Below are positions 43,682 to 53,036 of a stretch of 64,000 bases of DNA, one piece after another (within the stretch, counting starts at the first letter, position 1; every line of letters begins with the position of its first letter). The position numbers were made by a program, and so were the translations under genes. The notes below the pieces were generated by a model. It was not told the origin of the DNA and made no database searches. It was given only the letters and a program-made list of their open reading frames with translations. Source of the stretch: Chitinophaga alhagiae (GTDB lineage: Bacteria > Bacteroidota > Bacteroidia > Chitinophagales > Chitinophagaceae); NCBI RefSeq assembly GCF_003568665.1, contig NZ_QXMH01000002.1, positions 744,001 through 808,000 on the forward strand, in the 5' to 3' direction.

Positions 43682-44236
43682 ATGCAATGTACTGTACAGG
43701 ATATTAAAAATGGAAATGTAGCTGCCTTCAAAATGGTATATCACCAATACCATAACAAGCTCTATTTCTACATACTCAAGCATACCCAGTCTGTTTACCT
43801 GGCGGAAGAGACCGTGCAGCTCACTTTTATCAAGCTCTGGGAAAAGAAGGAAACGCTTTCATTTGATTATGAGCTGTCTTTCCAGGTCTTCCGCATTGCC
43901 AAAAGCATTATGATAGACCTGCTGCGCAAACAAAGCGTGCAGCACCGCCATATGGGCCAGTTTACGGAAGAGGCGGCCGTGCTGCACATGGAATTTGATC
44001 TTTCCAAAAAGGAAGAATTGCAGCGCGTGTACCATTGCATTGAGCAACTCTCCCCGGTACGCCGGCATGTATTTAAAATGAGCCGTTTTGAAGGGCTTTC
44101 CCATAAAAAGATAGCGGAACAATTGTCTATATCACCCAGAACGGTAGAGAACCATATTCTCCGTGCCGTGCACCAGTTGCGAAAAGCATTGCTGATGCTG
44201 ATGGCTGTGGCGGCAGTGAGGGATTTGTTGTTCTAA
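43682..44236 (+). CDS. ECF RNA polymerase sigma factor of SusCD locus 2
   Basis: A 184-residue ECF sigma factor. Region 2 is about residues 5-85 (KMVYHQYHNKLYFYILKHTQSVYLAEETVQLTFIKLW) and region 4 about 120-175 (LSPVRRHVFKMSRFEGLSHKKIAEQLSISPRTVENHI). The C-terminal end is hydrophobic (LLMLMAVAAVRDLLF). It is followed after 14 bases by a FecR gene and then by SusC and SusD. Sequence identity to the first sigma factor is low, so the two systems probably do not cross-talk. Confidence 0.93.
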   Translation: MQCTVQDIKNGNVAAFKMVYHQYHNKLYFYILKHTQSVYLAEETVQLTFIKLWEKKETLSFDYELSFQVFRIAKSIMIDLLRKQSVQHRHMGQFTEEAAVLHMEFDLSKKEELQRVYHCIEQLSPVRRHVFKMSRFEGLSHKKIAEQLSISPRTVENHILRAVHQLRKALLMLMAVAAVRDLLF

Positions 44237-44250
44237 AACGAATATCTAGT

Positions 44251-45291
44251 ATGCGTGTTTCAGAAGAAATCATTAACAGGTTTTTGAGCGGTTACGCCAG
44301 CGAAGCAGAGAAAGCGGCCGTTCGTGCATACTTCCTGGCGCACCCGCAGGAGCTGGAGAAGTACCTCACGGAAGAAAGCTGGAGCGGCTTCCAGGCTACG
44401 GAGCACCTGGCCGAGGCCGACTCGGAAAAAATGTTGCAGGTGATCGAAAACCTGACCTACCGCCGCCGCAAAGGCGGAGCCATGCTTTTTTTTCGTGTGG
44501 CGGCGGCGGTGGTGATGTTGCTGGTAGCAGGCGCCGGCGTCTTCTGGCTGGGCCGCCAGCCAGATAGAGAAGTGATAACGGCCGCCGCGGCGCCAACCCC
44601 CATGAAAGAACTGGTGAACAATACGCCAGGCATAATGCAGGCCGCTTTGCCAGACGGCTCCGTGGCAGACATTTACCCCGGCAGCAGTATCCGCTACCGG
44701 CAACCGTTTGGTGAGCAAGACAGGGAAGTATACCTCGAAGGCCAGGCGCGGTTTTCCGTAAAAAGCAATGCTGGCAAACCATTTACCGTATTTGCCGGCA
44801 ACCTGGGCACCACCGCGCTGGGCACTGTTTTTCGCATTGATGCGCGCCAGGGCAAAGTACTGGTGCAGCTGGTGAGCGGCAAGGTGCGGGTAAGCCCTTT
44901 CGTGCAAAATACCGGCAACACCATGGCCCCGGTGTACCTGCAGCCCGGCGAAAAGCTGTACTACGACGAAGCCAGACACACCGTGTCTGTTGAGCCGGCG
45001 CCGGTAAAGCCCGTAAAACCCTTGCCGGTAGCCGATGCGCCGGCGCCCAAAGAACCGCCGGCCGTGGTGATGCTGCAGTTTGAGAACGAACCGCTGGCCG
45101 CCCTTTTCAAGACCATCGAAACACAATACGGCATGCAGGTGAAATATGAGCCGGGCACGCTTGACAATATGTATTTCACCGGCGGGTACAACAGTGAGAA
45201 GGAATCCCTGCCGGACTTTTTAAACACCATTGCATTACTGAACAACGTCACTATCCGTATCAACAAGCATATTATTTACATAACACCATAA
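44251..45291 (+). CDS. FecR family anti-sigma factor of SusCD locus 2
   Basis: A 346-residue inner-membrane protein with a sigma-binding N-terminus (1-75), a membrane span at about 78-98 (AMLFFRVAAAVVMLLVAGAGVFWLG), a FecR domain (QAALPDGSVADIYPGSSIRYRQPF, YLEGQARFSVKSNAGKPFTV, TALGTVFRID), a Pro/Ala/Lys-rich linker (about 250-272) and a C-terminal DUF4974/STN-like domain (MLQFENEPLAALFKTIETQYGMQV). The linker is longer than in the first FecR. The partner SusC lacks an STN domain, so how this protein is triggered is unclear. Confidence 0.92.
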   Translation: MRVSEEIINRFLSGYASEAEKAAVRAYFLAHPQELEKYLTEESWSGFQATEHLAEADSEKMLQVIENLTYRRRKGGAMLFFRVAAAVVMLLVAGAGVFWLGRQPDREVITAAAAPTPMKELVNNTPGIMQAALPDGSVADIYPGSSIRYRQPFGEQDREVYLEGQARFSVKSNAGKPFTVFAGNLGTTALGTVFRIDARQGKVLVQLVSGKVRVSPFVQNTGNTMAPVYLQPGEKLYYDEARHTVSVEPAPVKPVKPLPVADAPAPKEPPAVVMLQFENEPLAALFKTIETQYGMQVKYEPGTLDNMYFTGGYNSEKESLPDFLNTIALLNNVTIRINKHIIYITP

Positions 45292-45365
45292 CAAGCCGGT
45301 ACCTGATTCTATACCTGTACCCTGAAAAGGGTGCCGGGGTTGATATGCCCAAAAAAAAGTAAAAA

Positions 45366-48300
45366 ATGCACTCAGTATTCCGAGAATCCAACAACCGGCA
45401 TGCCCCCTGGGCCTTATGGCTGCTGTTGATGCTGCCACTTGTGCCGGGCCGCGCCGGCGCCCAGGCCGTTGCGCCTTCTGCTGCGGGCATTGTAAGGAAC
45501 GAAGCCATGCAGGCGCTGGAAGGCGTGGCCGTGGAGCTGTTCAATGAATCCGGGAAAGTGATGGCCAGCGCCGTTACGAATGACAAGGGCGTGTTCACCC
45601 TGTCAAGGATCCCCGCTGGCGGCCCCTTCTATTTTGTGTTTTCCCATGTTGGCTATATGAAAGACACGCTCAGCAACTACATGGTGAACGAAACCACCCG
45701 CCTTTCCTTGTCTGTGGTGCTGAAAGACAAAACGAGAGAACTGGGGCCCGTTACCATCACGGCGCTGGGCATCAGGCGCGCTACCAAATCTCTCGGCTAT
45801 TCAGTGGAGGAGCTGGGCGCAAAGGAATTTAACCGCGTTACACAGGAGAACTTCCTCAACGCCATGTCCGGCAAGCTGGCCGGCGTTACCATCAATTCTA
45901 CCGGCGCGCCGGGCTCTTCCGTAAGCATGGTTATCCGCGGCGCTACTTCGCTGAGCAGCGATAACCAGCCCCTCTTTGTGATAGACGGGGTGCCACTGGT
46001 CAATACGCTCAACAACATCAGCGAAATAGGCAGCAACAACAAAGTGGATTACGGCAATGCCATTTCCGATATCAACATGGACAACATTGAGAGCGTAACC
46101 GTGCTGAAAGGCCCCAGCGCCGCGGCCCTTTACGGCTCCCGCGCGGGCAACGGGGTGGTGCTCATCACTACCAAAACCGGTAAAAAGGTAGACCGGCTTA
46201 CGGTCAGCGCATCACAGAACGTGGTGTTCGACATACCGTACAAGTTCCTGCAATGGCAAACCAAATTCGGGCCGGGACAGTTTTCCGCTATTCCCGTATC
46301 AAGAAGCGGCAACCTGCTCAGCAATCCATTCGGCTCCCTCATACAGGAAAATATTGATGCCACCTACGGCGCGGAGCTGGATATGGGGTATGAGGAAGTG
46401 CAGTGGAACAGCCCGCTTGACGCTAACGGCAAGCCCATTCCCATGCCATTGGTATCTCATAAGAACAATGCAAAAAACTTCGTCAATACCGGTATTACTT
46501 CTACTTCAGCTATTTCACTGGCCAATAATAACAACCTGCTGGCCTACAGGATGTCTTACGCCAACATGACCCACAAGGGCATACTGCCTAATACGGACCT
46601 CTACAGGAACGCGCTCAACCTCAACTCCACGCTCAAGGTCACTTCCCGCATCAGCCTCAGCGCCAATGTGGATTTCAGCCGGAGCAATTCCAACAACCGC
46701 CCGGCGGGAGACAGGGGCACCAATCCCCTGCAATGGGTATACAGCGTATCCCCGCATATAGACATCAGAGACCTCCGCAATTACTGGATGCCGGGGCAGG
46801 AGGGCCTGCAGCAGCGAACGCAGTACAACGGCGTGTTCAACAATCCCTACTTCCTGGCTTATGAAGTGAACAACGGTTTTGTGAGAGACCGTGTTTTCGG
46901 CAACATCCGCGCAGACTGGAACATCACCCCCAAGCTGAACCTGATGGTACGGTATGCCATTGACAACTACAAGGAAGACCGGGAAACAAAAATTGCCAAC
47001 AGCTACCTGGACTCGCGGAACGGCGCGTTCGGCATTATCAATATCAGCAACTTTGAGCGCAACACGGATGCGCTGTTGACATATAAAGACCAGGTGGGCG
47101 ACTTTGACTTTTCTCTCTCCGCCGGCGGCAACCTGCGCTACCAGACGGGCAAAAACGTGACCAATGCCAGCAAACCCGGTACAGGACTGGTTGTGCCGGG
47201 TGTTTATACCCTGCAGAACATTTTGCCGGAAAACCTCAACTTTTTCAGCAACAGTTTCAGGAAGGGCGTGCAAAGCGTGTACGGCATGATCAACCTGGGC
47301 TATAAAAGCATGGTATACCTGGATGTAACGGGCCGTACAGACTGGTCCAGCACGCTGCCCAACGCAGACCCGTATTTTTATCCCTCGGCCTCGCTCAGCC
47401 TGCTGGTGAACGAAATGGCCGGCATTACCGGCAAGAACATCAATATGATCAAACTGCGGGCCGGCGTGGCCCGGGTAGGTAATGACGCCAGCCCGTACCA
47501 GCTGGCGGCCGTACTGGGCAACGCCGGCGCCTGGGGCGGCATTCCGCGCCTGTCTACTTCCGGCACCCTGCTCAATCCCTACCTGAAGCCGGAAACGGCC
47601 ACGTCTTACGAAGGCGGCATAGACGTTACCCTGCTGAATGACAAGCTGCGCTTCAGCGGTACTTATTATGTAGTGGAGAACGAGAACCAGATCTTCAACA
47701 CCAAGATCCCGCCATCTTCCGGTTACTCCTCAAAGAACATTAACGCGGGGCTGCTGCGGAGCCGCGGCATAGAGCTGACGCTGGGCGGTACGCCGGTGCA
47801 AACCCGCAACTGGCGCTGGGAAGTGAATGCCAACCTCACGCGCAACCGCACCAAGATAGTAAGCCTCACCAACGACATGCCGTATTACACCCTCTGGGAA
47901 GAAGCGCGCGGCGGGGCATGGACGTACGTTGGAGAAGACATTGGGGACATTTATGATGCGGAGCTGGTAACGGTAAAAGACGAAAAATCCCCATACTATG
48001 GTTACCCCCTGCTGGACGCTACCGGCAAATGGCAGGCCATAGACGCGCAGAATACGCGCAACAAGATCGGCAACTTCAACCCTGACTTTATCCTGGGCGC
48101 GCAAACCACGCTCAGCTACAAGAACTTCACGCTGAGCATGACGTTTGACTGGCGCAACGGCGGGGATTTTGTGTCGCAGACCTACCGCTATGGAGAGGAG
48201 CACGGCAACTCGCAGCGTTTCCTTGACAAGCTCATCAACCCCGGCAACCTGCGCGGGCAGGAGCTGGCGGATTACCTGCAGCAGCATGCCAACTCCATGA

Positions 48301-48821
48301 TCTATGTCAACGGCAATTCTTTTCCGCTGGTAGGCGGGCCTACTCCTGAATACAATGGTTATCCCTTTACCTATGGGCCTTATACATTGCCGTACGGCGG
48401 CGTGTTCATTCCCGGCGTACGGGCTACGGGATATGACCCGCAGGGCAACCCCACCGGTTATATCGAGAACCTCGGCGGAGACGGTACGCTCACGCTGCCC
48501 TATGCCGGCAGCACCGCATGGTCGTTTACCAGGGCTTTCCTCTTTCCGGCCTCTTACCTGAAGCTGCGGGAGGTTTCCCTGGCCTATGAGCTGCCCGGCA
48601 ACATTGCCAGGATGGTGCGGGCGCGCAATGCCAGTTTCTCCGTTTACAGCCGCAATATTATACTGTGGACGGCCGCCAAAATAGGCATAGACCCTGAGAA
48701 CGCCTACCAGCCCGCCGCCGCGGTGCAGGGCTCCGGCATACAGTTCAAACAGGGCATAGAGAGATACAATGTAACGCCGTGGAGCATACCCGTCGGCATG
48801 AAACTGAACCTGACTTTTTAA
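45366..48821 (+). CDS. SusC/RagA TonB-linked outer membrane receptor 2, without STN domain
   Basis: A 1151-residue receptor. The signal region is WALWLLLMLPLVPGRAGAQ. The mature N-terminus goes directly into a CarboxypepD-like domain (AAGIVRNEAMQALEGVAVELFNESGK), then the SusC plug (TALGIRRATKSLGYSVEELG, NQPLFVIDGVPLVN, ESVTVLKGPSAAALYGSRAGNGVVLI) and the barrel to the terminal MKLNLTF. No STN domain is found, although the gene follows a sigma/FecR pair. It partners the SusD-like lipoprotein whose start lies 8 bases downstream. The ligand is unknown. Confidence 0.94.
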   Translation: MHSVFRESNNRHAPWALWLLLMLPLVPGRAGAQAVAPSAAGIVRNEAMQALEGVAVELFNESGKVMASAVTNDKGVFTLSRIPAGGPFYFVFSHVGYMKDTLSNYMVNETTRLSLSVVLKDKTRELGPVTITALGIRRATKSLGYSVEELGAKEFNRVTQENFLNAMSGKLAGVTINSTGAPGSSVSMVIRGATSLSSDNQPLFVIDGVPLVNTLNNISEIGSNNKVDYGNAISDINMDNIESVTVLKGPSAAALYGSRAGNGVVLITTKTGKKVDRLTVSASQNVVFDIPYKFLQWQTKFGPGQFSAIPVSRSGNLLSNPFGSLIQENIDATYGAELDMGYEEVQWNSPLDANGKPIPMPLVSHKNNAKNFVNTGITSTSAISLANNNNLLAYRMSYANMTHKGILPNTDLYRNALNLNSTLKVTSRISLSANVDFSRSNSNNRPAGDRGTNPLQWVYSVSPHIDIRDLRNYWMPGQEGLQQRTQYNGVFNNPYFLAYEVNNGFVRDRVFGNIRADWNITPKLNLMVRYAIDNYKEDRETKIANSYLDSRNGAFGIINISNFERNTDALLTYKDQVGDFDFSLSAGGNLRYQTGKNVTNASKPGTGLVVPGVYTLQNILPENLNFFSNSFRKGVQSVYGMINLGYKSMVYLDVTGRTDWSSTLPNADPYFYPSASLSLLVNEMAGITGKNINMIKLRAGVARVGNDASPYQLAAVLGNAGAWGGIPRLSTSGTLLNPYLKPETATSYEGGIDVTLLNDKLRFSGTYYVVENENQIFNTKIPPSSGYSSKNINAGLLRSRGIELTLGGTPVQTRNWRWEVNANLTRNRTKIVSLTNDMPYYTLWEEARGGAWTYVGEDIGDIYDAELVTVKDEKSPYYGYPLLDATGKWQAIDAQNTRNKIGNFNPDFILGAQTTLSYKNFTLSMTFDWRNGGDFVSQTYRYGEEHGNSQRFLDKLINPGNLRGQELADYLQQHANSMIYVNGNSFPLVGGPTPEYNGYPFTYGPYTLPYGGVFIPGVRATGYDPQGNPTGYIENLGGDGTLTLPYAGSTAWSFTRAFLFPASYLKLREVSLAYELPGNIARMVRARNASFSVYSRNIILWTAAKIGIDPENAYQPAAAVQGSGIQFKQGIERYNVTPWSIPVGMKLNLTF

Positions 48822-48829
48822 ATGAAGGA

Positions 48830-50548
48830 ATGATGCAAAGCAGAACAATATATCAATACGCCGTGCTCGCCTGTTTGCTGACAGCGGCGGTCTTTGCGGT
48901 ATCCTGCAAAAAGCACCTGGTATCGCTCAACGAAAATCCCAACGGGGCCAACCCCTCCACCACCAACCCTTCTTTTGTATTGTCTACCGTGCTCACAGAA
49001 ACCGGCCGCGCTTATGTAGACCTGGGCTTTAACGACCTTGCGGGCGTTATGCAGCACACGCAGAAAGATGGTTGGGTAGGATCGCATAACGAGTATGACT
49101 GGGGCGGCTCCAACAGCTGGTCCGGCTACTACGATATTTTGCGCAACAACCAGCTGGTATACGAGAAGGCGGTGGAATCAGGCTTTGAGCTGCACCAGGG
49201 CGTGTCCCTGGTGATGAAGAGCATGCTCTTCGGCCTGATCACAGACCTTTGGGGCGATGCGCCTTACACGCATGCCCTGAAAGGGGACAAGGAGGGCGAT
49301 GAGAACGCCCGCCCGCCGCTGGACCCGCAGGAAACCATTTACATGGGCATTCTGGCAGACCTTGAAAAGGCCAACGAGCTGCTGTCCAAACCCAAAAATG
49401 AATACACCAGTCCCATAGACGCGGTAGATGTATATTACCAGGGCGAGCCTTCCAAATGGCGGAAAATGGCCAACTCCCTCGCCCTGCGCTATTACATGCG
49501 CCTGGCGGAAAAGTTGCCGGCAGTGGCAAAAGCCGGCATAGAAAAAATAGTGGCCGGCCCTGATCAATATCCCATCATCACCAGCGCCGCGGAAGATGCC
49601 GCCATGCCTTTCATAGGTACCAGCGATGCGGATTCCTGGCCTACCAACAGTACGTATGACCGGGATAACGGCAGCCGTTACCGCCGCATCAAAATGTGCA
49701 ATACGCTCGTTAACTCCCTGCAGGCCCTCAACGATCCGCGCCTGAGCGTTTGGGCCAGGAAGGTGGAATGTTTCCTGCTGGTAGACCCTTCCAAGCCTAC
49801 CGGCACCGGCACCATCTATAAGGCCGTAGATACCATTGTAGCCGGCGAACCGCGGAAGGTGCGGTATATTTCGCCGGACGTGCTGGCCTCAAAAGGGTTA
49901 ACTTTGGCAGACATCAACCAGGATGAGAACTATGTAGGCATTCCCCCCGCGCTGGTAGGCCCGGCGGTGTACAACCTGAGCAACGACGCGGCGCAGGCCT
50001 CCACCAATACCCATGTATCCTGGCTGAGCAGCATCTATGCGGAGCCGAAAGGCCCCTTGCTGAAAGCGCGCCTCATCTCCGCGGCGGAAGTGCATTTCAT
50101 ACTGGCGGAAGCAGCGGGCATAAAAGGCTGGGCCGCCGGCAACGCAGAGGCCCATTACAAAGCAGGCATACAGGCCAGCTTTGCCGCATGGGGCGTTTCA
50201 GACAAATACAACGCATATATCAACAGCCCGGCGGTGGCCTTCCAGAATACGCAGCAGCAGATCATTGAGCAGAAGTGGATCGCTGCGTGGAGCGCCGCAA
50301 CGGAGGCCTGGTTCGATTATAAAAGAACAGGCTTTCCTGTGCTGACGGCCGGCCCCAATGCCAAAGGGCCCGCGGTGCCGGTACGGTTCTACTACATGCT
50401 GGATGAGCGGAACCTGAACAAGGCGAATATAGATGCGGCGGCCGCAAAGCTGGAAACCACCGGGTTTTCCGCTTACGGCGCCAACGGCCCGCAAAACAGC
50501 CCCTGGTCAAAACCCTGGGTGCTGCAGGGCACCGGCAAACCCTGGTAA
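48830..50548 (+). CDS. SusD-like surface lipoprotein 2 (SusD_2 type)
   Basis: About 572 residues from ATG 48830 or 48833; the frame also extends back into the susC gene. The lipobox is FAVSC-KK (C about residue 26). Features of the SusD_2/RagB group: LNENPNGANPSTTNPSFVLSTVL, YDILRNNQLVYEKAVE, MKSMLFGLITDLWGDAPYTHALKG, KWRKMANSLALRYYMRLAEKLP, and the C-terminal IIEQKWIAAWSAATEAWFDYKRTGFP. It is the ligand-capturing partner of the second SusC. The following hydrolase gene begins 30 bases later. Confidence 0.93.
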   Translation: MMQSRTIYQYAVLACLLTAAVFAVSCKKHLVSLNENPNGANPSTTNPSFVLSTVLTETGRAYVDLGFNDLAGVMQHTQKDGWVGSHNEYDWGGSNSWSGYYDILRNNQLVYEKAVESGFELHQGVSLVMKSMLFGLITDLWGDAPYTHALKGDKEGDENARPPLDPQETIYMGILADLEKANELLSKPKNEYTSPIDAVDVYYQGEPSKWRKMANSLALRYYMRLAEKLPAVAKAGIEKIVAGPDQYPIITSAAEDAAMPFIGTSDADSWPTNSTYDRDNGSRYRRIKMCNTLVNSLQALNDPRLSVWARKVECFLLVDPSKPTGTGTIYKAVDTIVAGEPRKVRYISPDVLASKGLTLADINQDENYVGIPPALVGPAVYNLSNDAAQASTNTHVSWLSSIYAEPKGPLLKARLISAAEVHFILAEAAGIKGWAAGNAEAHYKAGIQASFAAWGVSDKYNAYINSPAVAFQNTQQQIIEQKWIAAWSAATEAWFDYKRTGFPVLTAGPNAKGPAVPVRFYYMLDERNLNKANIDAAAAKLETTGFSAYGANGPQNSPWSKPWVLQGTGKPW

Positions 50549-50578
50549 ATCCGAATTGTATATCATAATAGCTTAGCA

Positions 50579-51934
50579 ATGAGAAAACCATTTGTAAAAA
50601 AGAGCGTACTGTTCCTTATTCCCGTTTTTTTTGTGCTGCAGGCACTTGCCCAGCAACAGGTAACACCCGCCAATGCCCTGCAAAGCTACCTGCACAATGG
50701 AGATAAGACCTTCAGCTGGGTAGTAAAGGATTCTTTTACCGTAAAGGACGTAAAAGCATACAGCCTGCTGTTCACCTCCCAGCAGTGGCGAGAGCATGTG
50801 TGGAAGCACCAGCTGACCGTTTTTATTCCCGCTGAAATTCAGCACGACGGGGCTTTGCTGTTCATCACGGGCGGCGCGCTGAAAGACGGCGAGCCCAAGT
50901 GGAACGGCGAAAAAGACAAACTGTTCCAGGGCGTAGGAAAAATAGCGGCAGACCGCAAGGCGGTAACCGCAGTGCTGCGCCAAACGCCCAACCAGCCGCT
51001 GTACAACAACCTGACGGAAGATGCCCTCATCTCCTTCACGCTGCATAATTTCAAAAAAGACAATGACTATACCTGGCCGCTGCTGTTCCCCATGGTGAAA
51101 AGCGCCGTGCGCGCCATGGATGCTGTACAGGCGTTCACCGCGGAAAAGGCCACCCCGCCGGTGAACAAATTTGTGGTGGCCGGCGCTTCCAAACGCGGGT
51201 GGACCACCTGGCTCACCGGCGCTAATGACAACCGCGTGGCCGGCATTGCCCCCATGGTAATAGATATTCTCAATATGCCCGTCAGCCTGGACTACCAGAT
51301 ACAGACCTGGAAAGAATACAGCATCCAGATAGAGGACTATGTGAAGCTGGGCATTCCGCAGGCCGCCCATACGCCCAGCGGGGAAGCCATCAACACCATG
51401 GTAGACCCTTATTCGTACCGGAAAACCCTCACCATGCCCAAAATGCTGTTCATGGGCACCAATGATGAATATTGGGTGGTAGACAATGTGAAGAACTACA
51501 TCAACGACATTCCCGGCAAATACCTCCTGAACTACGTGCCCAATGAAGGCCACAGCATGGGAGACGGCCAGCAGGTGTTCAACGGCCTCAGTTCCTTTTT
51601 CGGGATGACCATCAACGGCGGCAACTATCCGCAATGCAGTTACACCACCAAAACGGGCAGAAAAGGCGTGAACGTTACGGCCAGGGCGTCTGCAGACCGC
51701 CTGCAGGACGTGATCGTATGGACGGCCACTTCTTCAGACCTGGATTTCCGGAATGACAAATGGTCATCCAAAAGCCTGGGCATTGCGCAAAAGTCAAAGG
51801 TGAAAGTAACGCAGCCTTTCCCGGCCAGCGGGTACGGCGCTTTTTATGTAGACTTCAAGTACCGGGACGAGAATGGGGGCAGTTACACCGTGAGCACACG
51901 GGTGTTCCTGACGGATACCCAAAAGGTCTTGTAA
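50579..51934 (+). CDS. Secreted PhoPQ-activated pathogenicity-related family hydrolase
   Basis: A 451-residue exported protein (signal MRKPFVKKSVLFLIPVFFVLQALAQ). It matches the PhoPQ-activated pathogenicity-related (PQAPR) family, an alpha/beta hydrolase fold: FITGGALKDGEPKWNGEKD, the nucleophile region VAGASKRGWTTW, PMVIDILNM, MLFMGTNDEYWVVDN (acid) and NYVPNEGHSMG (His). The catalytic role is inferred from the fold; no substrate is known. As the only enzyme in the second SusCD locus it probably acts on the material taken up there. A near-perfect terminator follows. Confidence 0.88.
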   Translation: MRKPFVKKSVLFLIPVFFVLQALAQQQVTPANALQSYLHNGDKTFSWVVKDSFTVKDVKAYSLLFTSQQWREHVWKHQLTVFIPAEIQHDGALLFITGGALKDGEPKWNGEKDKLFQGVGKIAADRKAVTAVLRQTPNQPLYNNLTEDALISFTLHNFKKDNDYTWPLLFPMVKSAVRAMDAVQAFTAEKATPPVNKFVVAGASKRGWTTWLTGANDNRVAGIAPMVIDILNMPVSLDYQIQTWKEYSIQIEDYVKLGIPQAAHTPSGEAINTMVDPYSYRKTLTMPKMLFMGTNDEYWVVDNVKNYINDIPGKYLLNYVPNEGHSMGDGQQVFNGLSSFFGMTINGGNYPQCSYTTKTGRKGVNVTARASADRLQDVIVWTATSSDLDFRNDKWSSKSLGIAQKSKVKVTQPFPASGYGAFYVDFKYRDENGGSYTVSTRVFLTDTQKVL

Positions 51935-51951
51935 ACGAAAAGATGCCTTAG

Positions 51952-51992
51952 ACAGACGGGGCTGACCAAAAGTATTGGTCAGCCCCGTCTGT
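51952..51992. terminator. Strong terminator with 18-bp perfect stem
   Basis: ACAGACGGGGCTGACCAA (51952-51969), loop AAGTA, then TTGGTCAGCCCCGTCTGT (51975-51992), followed by ATTTGT. It separates the second SusCD operon from the convergent LysR gene and can act in both directions. Confidence 0.85.
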
Positions 51993-52069
51993 ATTTGTAT
52001 GGCATAAAAACCTGCGTACGTTTATGCAATGCTATGGGCCTTTATTTTATTTTTTGTTTAGCTCCTTGT

Positions 52070-52954
52070 TTATGCGTACTGTTTGGCGAACTTCATGAAC
52101 AATTGCGCCAGCTTGTCTTGCTGGCCCTGCGGGTACACAAACTGGTACTTCCGCAGCAGCCTGAAATCCTTCACCGGTATGATCCTGAAATCTCCAGACT
52201 CCAGCTCGTGCTGCACTGCCTGCAGGGAAACAAAAGCCGCACAGGGCGCGTGGTGCAGGTAAGACTTGATGCTCTCCGTACTGCCCATGTACATGAGCAC
52301 GTTCAGGTCAGACAGTTTCAGTTTTATTTTTTTCAGTTCGTCCGTGATCACTTCCAGCGTACCGGAGCCATGCTCCCGTACCAGCAGGGGAATTTTTTTC
52401 AGCTCTTCCGGGGAGATGCCCTGTTTATACTGTTTGAAATCAGCGTTGCTGATCAGCGCTATTTCATCTTTCGCAAATTCCACGTACTTCAGCATGGGGT
52501 CTTTGGAATGCCCCTCCGTGATGCCAAGCTGTATGCTTTTGTTTAGCAGCGCTTGTTGTATCTGCTCCGTGTTGCCGTAGGTGAGCGAGGTGCGGATGTC
52601 TGGGTACTGCTGGTTGAAGCGGGCCAGCAGGGGCGGGATGAAGTATTGCGCAATGGTGGTGCTGGCGCCGATGTTGAGCACGCCGCCCTGCTCATGCTTT
52701 AACTGGTTGATGTCAAACTCCAGGTTGCGGTAGCAGGCAAAAATGTTGCCCGTATGGTGCAGCAGTATTTTGCCCGCCTGGGTAACCTGTATTTTGTTGC
52801 CGATGCGTTCAAACAACGCAATGCCCAGTTGCTGCTCCAGCTCATGGATGTGTTTGGTAACCGCCGGTTGCGAAATAAAAAGCTCTTCCGCCGCCCGCGT
52901 AAAGCTGAGGCGCTTTGCAACCGTATAAAAAACTTTCAGCCTGAAATCGAACAT
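52070..52954 (-). CDS. LysR family transcriptional regulator
   Basis: A 294-residue regulator. The N-terminal helix-turn-helix (RLSFTRAAEELFISQPAVTKHIHELEQQLG, residues 15-45) is typical for LysR, and residues about 90-290 form the periplasmic-binding-like effector domain (LNIGASTTIAQYFIPPLLARFNQQYP). The overall type resembles CysL/CysB-like regulators of Bacteroidota. It lies 83 bases after the phospholipase C gene on the same strand but is separated from it by a hairpin. No divergent target gene is adjacent, so its regulon cannot be inferred from context. Confidence 0.93.
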   Translation of the reverse strand: MFDFRLKVFYTVAKRLSFTRAAEELFISQPAVTKHIHELEQQLGIALFERIGNKIQVTQAGKILLHHTGNIFACYRNLEFDINQLKHEQGGVLNIGASTTIAQYFIPPLLARFNQQYPDIRTSLTYGNTEQIQQALLNKSIQLGITEGHSKDPMLKYVEFAKDEIALISNADFKQYKQGISPEELKKIPLLVREHGSGTLEVITDELKKIKLKLSDLNVLMYMGSTESIKSYLHHAPCAAFVSLQAVQHELESGDFRIIPVKDFRLLRKYQFVYPQGQQDKLAQLFMKFAKQYA

Positions 52955-52978
52955 GCACTAAAGGTACAATTTATGAAG

Positions 52979-53010
52979 GAGAAGGCCGGTACACAAATAC
53001 CGGCCTTCTC
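52979..53010 (-). terminator. Terminator of the phospholipase C gene
   Basis: GAGAAGGCCGGTA (52979-52991) pairs with TACCGGCCTTCTC (52998-53010), a perfect 13-bp stem with a six-base loop. It lies between the end of the phospholipase gene and the start of lysR, both on the minus strand; the T run after it on the minus strand is weak. Confidence 0.7.
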
Positions 53011-53036
53011 TATACGTTGCTGAAAGTTGCGCGGGC

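Noticed and set aside
45301-45340. Riboswitch-like hairpin ACCCT-GAAA-AGGGT before the second susC
   Set aside because: A five-base stem with a GNRA loop is too small to support a regulatory RNA claim.
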